DNA of 11,811 nucleotides from Gammaproteobacteria bacterium. Its GTDB lineage: Bacteria > Pseudomonadota > Gammaproteobacteria > Steroidobacterales > Steroidobacteraceae. This document shows positions 6,921 through 11,811 of this stretch, piece after piece (position 1 is the first letter of the stretch; each line of letters begins with the position of its first letter). The notes beneath the pieces are model-generated. The model ran no database searches and had not been told where the DNA came from. It saw only the letters and a list, made by a program, of their open reading frames with translations. Where the stretch lies: positions 1-11,811 of the forward strand of contig JADLDF010000013.1 of NCBI GenBank assembly GCA_020846815.1, in the 5' to 3' direction. The translations under genes were made by a program, and so were the position numbers.

Positions 6921-8050
6921 GTCGCCCGCCCGTCACGGATCACCCGTCCTCCCGCGACGTGCGGCGTCGCGCGCGGCTCGCACCGCTGCTGCCGTTGCTG
7001 ATGCTGCCGTTCGCCGGTTGCGGCGGCGTGAAGATCGCGCCGCAGCCGGTGCTGCCCAAGGCGCTGGTGCAGCCCGTACCGGCTCGCGTCGGTTTCGTGC
7101 TGCCGCCCGATCAGAAGGACTACGCCCACAACGAGACCCGCGGCGGCGTGCCCTGGAGCGTCTCGCTGGGCGAGGGCCAGCGCAAGCTCGCGCGCGAGGT
7201 CTTCAAGGCGAGCTTCCGGGCCGCCGAGGAGTTCGAGGACCTCGAGGTGGCCAAGCGCGCGGCGGGGCTGCAGGGCATCTTCGAGGCGCGGATCGAGCAG
7301 TATTCCTTCGCGACCGCGCGCGAGACCGGCGGCGACTACGTCGCGGTGACGATCCGCTACCGCATCCTGCTGCGCACGCCGCGGGGCGAGCCGGTCGATG
7401 CCTATACGCTGACCGGCTACGGCAACAGCGAGGCCGGTGGCATGAGCAGCAGCACGCCGCTCGAGATGGCGACGCGCGCAGCGATGCGCGACGCGGCGGC
7501 GAAGTTCCTCACCCAGTTCCCGGAGCAGCCTGCGGCGAAGGTCCTCGCCAGCGGCCAGCCGCTGGTCGCCGCGGCCACCGGCCAGGGCACGCCACTCGCG
7601 ACGCTGCAGGCGATCGAGGCGGTGCCGGTCCGCGCGTCCCGCCGTGGCAAGACCGGTACCGGCCATCCGACGCCGCCGCCCGCGACCTTGCCCGACTTCG
7701 GCGCGGGTTCCGGTGCGGGCGGCGCTCCGGCTGCAACGAGTCCTGCGCCGGTCGCCGCGCCCACCGTGCCCGGCGGGGAATCCGTCGAGCCGTCCGCGCA
7801 GGTTCCCGCGCCGCCGCCACCGGCCGGCGCCGAGCCACCGTCACCGCCCGGCGCGGAATCTGCCGAACCACCCGCGTCCGTCGAGCCGCCTGCGCAGCGA
7901 GGCAGCCGGGATCAGGCCCCGGCCGCAGCTCCGGTTCCGGTACCGGCCGGCGCCGAGCCGTCGCCCGGTGCGGCGCCGGCCGCGGGCGGTCTCAGCGTGC
8001 GTCCGCGGGTTCCTGCGGCGCCTTCACCAGCACCCGCTCGCGCAGCGTGA
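6902..8050 (+). CDS. Lipoprotein with Pro/Ala-rich C-terminal tail
   Basis: From the ATG at 6902 the product has 382 residues. A basic stretch (RRRAR) and a hydrophobic run APLLPLLMLPFAG lead to Cys40, a plausible lipobox (F-A-G-C). An in-frame GTG at 6959 would give a more standard 20-residue signal peptide before the Cys, so the true start may be there; the 6902 start would overlap the previous gene by 19 nt. The folded part, about 60-208, has alternating strands and helices (YVAVTIRYRILLRTPRGEP, then EMATRAAMRDAAAKFLTQ near the end). This is the outline of YajG/ABC_trans_aux-type lipoproteins, but I cannot assign a family firmly. Residues about 255-382 are a Pro/Ala-rich tail with imperfect repeats around PAGAEP and PGAES. 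An outer-membrane lipoprotein reaching toward the cell wall or the vWA proteins would fit the operon. The 3' end overlaps the convergent TPR gene. Confidence 0.82.
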   Translation: MRRRQLSRPPVTDHPSSRDVRRRARLAPLLPLLMLPFAGCGGVKIAPQPVLPKALVQPVPARVGFVLPPDQKDYAHNETRGGVPWSVSLGEGQRKLAREVFKASFRAAEEFEDLEVAKRAAGLQGIFEARIEQYSFATARETGGDYVAVTIRYRILLRTPRGEPVDAYTLTGYGNSEAGGMSSSTPLEMATRAAMRDAAAKFLTQFPEQPAAKVLASGQPLVAAATGQGTPLATLQAIEAVPVRASRRGKTGTGHPTPPPATLPDFGAGSGAGGAPAATSPAPVAAPTVPGGESVEPSAQVPAPPPPAGAEPPSPPGAESAEPPASVEPPAQRGSRDQAPAAAPVPVPAGAEPSPGAAPAAGGLSVRPRVPAAPSPAPARAA

Positions 8051-9437
8051 CGCCCTCGGTGGCCACCGGCTCGCCGTTCTCGAGCCGCGGTGCGTAGCGC
8101 GCCTTGCGCACCGCGAACAGCGTCGCCTTCTCGATCGACTGCGGCGCGTCGGTGCCGACGGTCTCGACGTCGGCGACCTTGCCGTCGGCGAGCACCTTGA
8201 AGCGCGTCTCGACGTAGCGCTCCTCGTAGCTGCCCGGATCGTTCGGGCGCGCGCGCGCGATCGATGCAGAGGGCGGCCGGTAGGCGAGGCGCCGCGGCGC
8301 CTGCAGCAGCACGGCTGCGTCGTTGCCGGCCGCGACCAGTTCCTTCCAGCCTTCGCGGTAGGCCTGGTTCGCCTTGGCGGTCGCGCCGCCGATCAGGTAC
8401 CAGTCGCCGAGCTCGACCAGCGTCTCGCCGCGGGCGCGGCGGTCGACCGGGTCGACCTTCGACAGCGCCTCGAGGGCATAGCGCAGCGCACGCTCGCCGT
8501 CCGGGTTCAGGCGGTTCTCCTGCCCCATCTGCTGCAGCGACGCGTTGGCCTGGAACGGATCGGGCGGTGCCTCGGCTTCCTCCGGGCCGTAGATGAACTC
8601 GAGATAGTAGGTGCGGGCGAGGCCGCGCAGCGACCCGACCGACTGCGGCGTGCCGCGTCCCGCGACGCTCTCGGCGATCATCAGCGCGCGCGCATGCAGG
8701 CCGCGCGCGGTCGTGTAGCGGCCGACGAATTCGTTCCAGCGCGCGAGGCGGTCGAGCGGCTCGAGCATGCGCAGGTCGTTGCGCCCGTAGGCGGACTCGG
8801 CGACGCGGAAGGCGTACTGGTTCTCCTTCTCGGCGTCCTGCAGCCGGTCGAGCGCGACGTAGCTCTCGATCAGCGGATCGAGGATGTCGAGCTGCTCGAC
8901 GTTGAACAGGCCGTCGAGGTTGCGCGACAGGTCGACGGCGCGCTTCAGCGCAGTCGCGGCCTCCGCATGCTGCCGGGTCGCGAGATAGGTCTCGCCGAGG
9001 CCCGTCAGCGGGCGCATCAGCATGCGATCGGCGCCGGCGAGCTTGCCCTCGATCAGCCGCACGGCCCGCAGGTAGGCGGTCTCGGCGGCCGGGTAGTCGC
9101 CGAGACGGTAGTAGACGGTGCCGAGATTGGTCAGCGGATTGACGAGCTGGCGGTCGTCCGGACCGTACTGCTGCTCGGTCAGCTCCACGAGGCGCTGCGC
9201 GATCGGCAGCGCAGCAGTGAAGTGGTCGGCGTCGAACTCGGCCCGGAACGCCTTGTAGACGTCGTGGCGCTCGGCATCGGTGGCCGCGGGCGAGGGCGCG
9301 GATGGAGGCGCGGGCGAGGGCGCGGGCACAGGCGCTGCCGCTGGTACGGGCGCGGGCGCGGGCGCGGCCGTCGGTGCAGCGCCGGCCGCGAGCAGCGACG
9401 CGACGCAGGCGGCGGGGATCAGTTGGCGCGGTAGCAT
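7992..9437 (-). CDS. Secreted TPR protein with TonB-like C-terminal domain
   Basis: The product has 481 residues from the ATG at 9437. An upstream ATG at 9581 would run through the neighbouring methyltransferase remnant and is unlikely. Residues 1-22 are a signal peptide or an uncleaved anchor (hydrophobic, Ala-rich), followed by a Pro-Ala linker to about 52. Residues about 55-390 are helical, with TPR-like units such as LTNLGTVYYRLGDYPAAETA (102-121) and a second near 143-170. The last 75 residues, about 405-472, match the TonB C-terminal fold: a strand with VLADGKVADVETVG, a helix with KATLFAVRKARYAPRLENGEP, and a final strand LRERVLVK. TonB domains link inner-membrane energy to outer-membrane partners, but TPR-TonB_C proteins are often structural and not coupled to ExbBD. 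It converges on the ExbD-like/vWA block, and the 3' ends overlap by 59 bp. It may be co-transcribed with the methyltransferase remnant 38 bp upstream. Confidence 0.88.
   Translation of the reverse strand: MLPRQLIPAACVASLLAAGAAPTAAPAPAPVPAAAPVPAPSPAPPSAPSPAATDAERHDVYKAFRAEFDADHFTAALPIAQRLVELTEQQYGPDDRQLVNPLTNLGTVYYRLGDYPAAETAYLRAVRLIEGKLAGADRMLMRPLTGLGETYLATRQHAEAATALKRAVDLSRNLDGLFNVEQLDILDPLIESYVALDRLQDAEKENQYAFRVAESAYGRNDLRMLEPLDRLARWNEFVGRYTTARGLHARALMIAESVAGRGTPQSVGSLRGLARTYYLEFIYGPEEAEAPPDPFQANASLQQMGQENRLNPDGERALRYALEALSKVDPVDRRARGETLVELGDWYLIGGATAKANQAYREGWKELVAAGNDAAVLLQAPRRLAYRPPSASIARARPNDPGSYEERYVETRFKVLADGKVADVETVGTDAPQSIEKATLFAVRKARYAPRLENGEPVATEGVTLRERVLVKAPQEPADAR
9348..9365. 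repeat. GGGCGC hexanucleotide tract (3 units)
   Basis: Three perfect GGGCGC units, with looser copies nearby at about 9305-9327, encode the Pro-Ala linker of the TPR protein. Such tracts change length in whole-codon steps by slippage, so linker length may vary between strains. Confidence 0.6.
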
Positions 9438-9475
9438 CGGTGATGTCCGTTCGGTCGGGTGTCCTGTGGCGCCGG

Positions 9476-10020
9476 TCAGCGGCGCTCGAAGAGATAGTGG
9501 GAGACGAACCACTCGCGGCCGCCGCCGTAGCCCCAGAGCTCGGCGCAGGACATGAAGAACACGCGCCAGTAGACCCACCATTTGAGCGCATGGTCGGCAC
9601 CGTAGGCCTGCTCGAGCACCGGCATCACGGCGGCGCGGCGCGCGCCTCGGCGGCGTCGAGGCCGGCCGCGGCCTGTGCGACGTCGAAGCTGTCGTAGCAG
9701 CAGCTCGAGTATTTCAGGTGCCGGCCGAGCACCTGCCGGTAGAACTCGGCCGGCATCTCGTAGTGCTGAGCGTTCGCCTCGGCGGTGTGGATCGCGATCG
9801 GGCTTTCGCGCAGGCGCCGCACGAGCTCCATGAGCCGCGCCTGCTGCCGCTGCGGGTCGCCCTGGTCCTCCGTGCGCAGCCGCTCGGCCAGCAGCGCGCG
9901 GACGCGGCGGCGGACCAGCCAGTCGGGCACGCGGTCCGACTCGAGCAGCCGCATCGGGAACGAGGTGGCTGCGTCGTCGGCCGGTGCGGGGGTGGGGGTC
10001 GGTGCGGTGGAAACCGTCAT
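9476..10020 (-). pseudogene. Cyclopropane-fatty-acid-synthase-like SAM methyltransferase, internal deletion and frameshift
   Basis: Two ends of one protein remain in different frames. From the ATG at 10020, 131 codons encode the N-terminal part of a CFA-synthase-like methyltransferase: VPDWLVRRRVRALLAERL, then NAQHYEMPAEFYRQVLG and LKYSSCCY, ending at a stop at 9625-9627. In the next frame the C-terminus follows at once: AAVMPVLEQAYGADHALKWW, WRVFFMSCAELWGYGGGREW, then VSHYLFERR and a stop at 9476-9478. In intact relatives (about 350 residues from memory) these blocks are separated by the SAM-binding Rossmann core with its VLDLGCGWG-type motif; none of it is present. About 180 residues remain, so roughly half the gene is lost, with a join near 9630-9650. 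The product cannot bind SAM. The 134 bp upstream (10021-10154) has a GC-rich hairpin but no convincing promoter. An assembly collapse is the main alternative. Confidence 0.88.
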
Positions 10021-10154
10021 GATGTCGCCAGGCCGTGAATCCTTCCAGCGGGCCGGGCATCCACAGTATCACGATGGCCCGCGGCTCGCCGCCGCGGCCG
10101 GCCGTGTCGGAGATGGATGACGCGCGCAGCGGCTTTGCCTAAGCTCACCGCCGC

Positions 10155-10877
10155 ATGGATCGTGTTGCGAACGCCAAGCCATCCGGCACCCCGCCGGGCG
10201 CGCGACAGGCCTGGGTCTTCGGCGCCTCCGGCCTGGTCGGCCGTCGTCTCGTCGATGCCCTGCTCGAGTCGAGCGACCACGCGCGCGTGACCGCCGTGAC
10301 GCGTCGTCCCTTCGGCCGCGAACATCCGCGCCTTGCCAACCGCATCGTCGCCTTCGAGCGCCTGGAGTCGCAGCTCGGTGGCGTCGCCTGCCACGACGCG
10401 TTCTGCTGCCTCGGCACGACGCTCGCCCGGGCCGGCTCCGAGGCCGCCTTCCGCGCGGTGGACCACGACGAGGTGCTGCGGGTCGCGCGTATCGCCCGCG
10501 AGGCCCGTGCCGAGCGCTTCGTACTGGTGTCGGCCGCCGGTGCCGACCCGGCTGCGAAGAACTTCTATCTGCGCGTCAAGGGCGAGACCGAAGTCGACGT
10601 TGCCGCCCTCGGTTTCCCGGCGCTCGACATCGTCCAGCCCGGGCTGCTGCTCGGCGGCTCCCGCGCCGAGTCGCGGCCGCTCGAGTCGGTGGCACGCCTG
10701 CTGATGCCGCTGGCGAATCCCCTGCTCGGCGGTGCGCGCAAGGCCTGGCGGGGCATCGACGTCGGCGTGCTGGCGCGGGCCATGGTCGCCCTCACGCGCA
10801 GCGGCCGACGGGGCGTCAACCGCTACACCTACGAGGCGCTGCACAAGCTCGCCGCTAGGGCGGGCGCGGCGCGCTGA
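10155..10877 (+). CDS. NAD(P)-binding atypical short-chain dehydrogenase, TIP30/HTATIP2-like
   Basis: This 240-residue Rossmann-fold protein has the dinucleotide-binding motif GASGLVG at 23-29 and a basic pair (TRRP, 49-52) after the second strand that suggests NADPH. The family block CCLGTTLARAGSEAAFRAVD lies at 84-103, followed by RFVLVSAAGAD (121-131). A Ser126 and Tyr138-x-x-x-Lys142 arrangement matches the catalytic triad of short-chain dehydrogenases. The tail, with PLANPLLGG and GIDVGVLARAM, is typical of the bacterial HTATIP2/TIP30-like group often annotated as NAD-dependent epimerase or oxidoreductase. Substrate is unknown. No clear Shine-Dalgarno precedes the ATG, so the exact start is less certain than the gene. 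It transcribes away from the methyltransferase remnant and converges with the VanZ-like gene 23 bp downstream. It looks like an ordinary chromosomal gene outside the vWA block. Confidence 0.9.
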   Translation: MDRVANAKPSGTPPGARQAWVFGASGLVGRRLVDALLESSDHARVTAVTRRPFGREHPRLANRIVAFERLESQLGGVACHDAFCCLGTTLARAGSEAAFRAVDHDEVLRVARIAREARAERFVLVSAAGADPAAKNFYLRVKGETEVDVAALGFPALDIVQPGLLLGGSRAESRPLESVARLLMPLANPLLGGARKAWRGIDVGVLARAMVALTRSGRRGVNRYTYEALHKLAARAGAAR

Positions 10878-10907
10878 GCTCGCGGGCGCGGCTCCGGCGC
10901 TCAGCGC
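10871..10907. terminator. Inverted repeat spanning both stop codons of convergent genes
   Basis: GCGCTGAGC (10871-10879) and GCTCAGCGC (10899-10907) are perfect 9-bp complements around a 19-nt GC-rich loop. The left arm contains the TGA of the dehydrogenase gene and the right arm contains the stop of the VanZ-like gene on the other strand. The position suits a shared bidirectional terminator. No T-tract follows on either side, so intrinsic termination is uncertain. Confidence 0.4.
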
Positions 10908-11811
10908 ACCCGTACCGCTGCTCCCGGCCGCTGCGCCACGCGCACGACGACCGCCGCCAGCACCATCACGGCGAGGTCCGTGGTATCCGGTACGCGATCC
11001 GGCAGCCAGCGCTGCGCGAATTCCACGACCGCGGTCAGGCCGAGCAACGCCAGCGTGCCGAGGCCGACGCCGAGGGCGCTGCCCGCGGCGATCCAGACGA
11101 CGCCGATGGCGACGAACAGGCGTTCGAGCGTACCGAAGTAGAGCGCGTCGACGCGGCCGTCGACGAGCCCCGCGAACGGCATCCAGCTGGCCGGTTGCGG
11201 CGTCGCGGAGAACGCGAACGGCGCCAGGCCCGAGACCAGCAGCGCGACGCAGACGATGCCGAGCAGCGGCGTGCGCGAGCTCGAATGCGTGCGGCTGCGC
11301 AGGCGCGCGACGACCGGCAGCGCGAGCGCGACGGCGATCAGCTCGTCGGGGGTCAGCGTCTGGCCGACGAACAGCAGCCGCGCGGCCAGCGACAGCGCGA
11401 TCACGCCGAGGAACAGCGGCCAGAAGATCTCGCGTCGGAACAGCGTGCGCATCACCGCCGACAGCACCAGGCAGGCAGCCAGCCAGGCCGCGACGCCGCC
11501 GACCGACGGCGACAGCGACAGGCTCGCGTCGATCGCGGCGCGCACCCTCCCCGGCCGCAGCCGCGGCAGAAAGGGTGCGGCATGCGCCGCGACCCACAGC
11601 GCCAGCAGCAGGCCGAGTGCGGGACTGACGTTGAGCCGGCGCAGGCGCGTCGCCAGCGGTCGCACCGGCAGCAGCGCGAACAGCAGCGCGAGCGTCGCGC
11701 CGATCGCGGTGCTGGCGACGTTCAGCACCCAGTCGGCGAGGCTCGGCACGCGCGCGCGGATCGCGTGCTGCAGCACCTCGACGCCGATCGACAGCAGCGC
11801 GCCCGCGGCGA
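10901..11811 (-). CDS. VanZ-family membrane protein with duplicated VanZ motif (5' end outside window)
   Basis: The reading frame runs from the stop at 10901 to the window edge without a credible start. The codons before the GTG at 11776 continue a VanZ helix (AAGALLSIGVE), so the gene begins beyond 11811. VanZ-family proteins are multi-pass membrane proteins; VanZ itself gives low-level teicoplanin resistance, but most members have no known role. Two motif copies have identical spacing: E-V-L-Q-x(5)-R-V-P-x(3)-D at the visible start, and E-F-A-Q-x(5)-R-V-P-x(3)-D near the C-terminus, both followed by a hydrophobic helix. Between them are several further hydrophobic segments (WLAACLVLSAVM, FWPLFLGVIALSLAARLLFV, LLGIVCVALLVSGLAPFAF), and the region looks like two VanZ domains in tandem. 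The protein ends with a short basic tail, VRVR. The family call is firm; the function is unknown. Confidence 0.87.
   Translation of the reverse strand, partial: AAGALLSIGVEVLQHAIRARVPSLADWVLNVASTAIGATLALLFALLPVRPLATRLRRLNVSPALGLLLALWVAAHAAPFLPRLRPGRVRAAIDASLSLSPSVGGVAAWLAACLVLSAVMRTLFRREIFWPLFLGVIALSLAARLLFVGQTLTPDELIAVALALPVVARLRSRTHSSSRTPLLGIVCVALLVSGLAPFAFSATPQPASWMPFAGLVDGRVDALYFGTLERLFVAIGVVWIAAGSALGVGLGTLALLGLTAVVEFAQRWLPDRVPDTTDLAVMVLAAVVVRVAQRPGAAVRVR

Noticed and set aside
1..8050. A MoxR-vWA type ATPase system
   Set aside because: Two vWA proteins are present, but no AAA+/MoxR ATPase (Walker A/B motifs) is encoded in the window, and the vWA proteins are membrane-anchored with ExbD-like helices.
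7644..9434. A 596-codon plus-strand open frame opposite the TPR gene
   Set aside because: It is Arg-rich without recognisable domains, while the minus strand encodes signal peptide, TPR and TonB-like domains.
9438..9581. Upstream ATG at 9581 for the TPR protein
   Set aside because: It would place an Arg-rich stretch ahead of a good signal peptide and overlap the C-terminal coding part of the methyltransferase remnant.
10065..10070. GATACT on the minus strand as a -10 box for the methyltransferase remnant
   Set aside because: Only four of six bases match and nothing resembling a -35 box lies at the proper distance.
10079..10097. Hairpin with CCGCGGC arms and a 5-nt loop upstream of the dehydrogenase gene, as a terminator
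   Set aside because: It lies in a divergent intergenic region where no gene ends, and no T-run follows; GC-rich DNA forms such stems easily.

Overview
The window is very GC-rich with third codon positions almost always G or C. It encodes typical Gram-negative envelope parts: a lipoprotein, a TonB-type C-terminal domain, and proteins built around an ExbD/TolR-like membrane segment. A high-GC proteobacterium fits best, probably a gammaproteobacterium near the Xanthomonadales/Nevskiales/Steroidobacter groups. That placement is an impression from codon use and gene families, not a measured assignment. No rRNA, tRNA, CRISPR array, transposase or phage gene was seen.

Positions 1-8050 are a compact left-to-right operon-like block of seven genes. 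In order they are: the 3' end of a PEGA-like protein; a large single-pass protein (degenerate FHA-like domain, membrane helix, about five PEGA repeats, FGE/SUMF1-type domain); a small Pro/Ala-rich exported or anchored protein; a soluble protein with a degenerate Hsp70/actin-like region plus a canonical FHA domain; two paralogous proteins that join an ExbD/TolR-like N-terminal helix (membrane Asp at residue 17 in both) to a coiled coil and a vWA domain; and a lipoprotein with a Pro-rich tail. Several junctions are 1-3 nt or overlap, which suggests co-translation. The parts fit one machine: a cytoplasmic phosphopeptide-reading adaptor, two stator-like membrane subunits with metal-binding vWA heads in the periplasm, a periplasmic PEGA/FGE scaffold, and an outer-membrane lipoprotein. 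An ExbB/TolQ/MotA-type partner is expected just upstream of the window, but this is inference.

Positions 7992-9437 (minus strand) hold a secreted TPR protein with a TonB-like C-terminal domain. It converges on the lipoprotein gene and overlaps its 3' end. Behind it, at 9476-10020 (minus), is a broken cyclopropane-fatty-acid-synthase-like methyltransferase that has lost its whole SAM-binding core. From 10155 onward the content looks ordinary: a TIP30/HTATIP2-like short-chain dehydrogenase (plus strand), then a VanZ-family membrane protein (minus strand, 5' end outside the window) with two copies of the VanZ motif. These last two genes meet at an inverted repeat that contains both stop codons.

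The most interesting content is the 1-8050 block, above all the fusion of ExbD-like membrane segments to vWA domains and the degenerate chaperone-like FHA protein.
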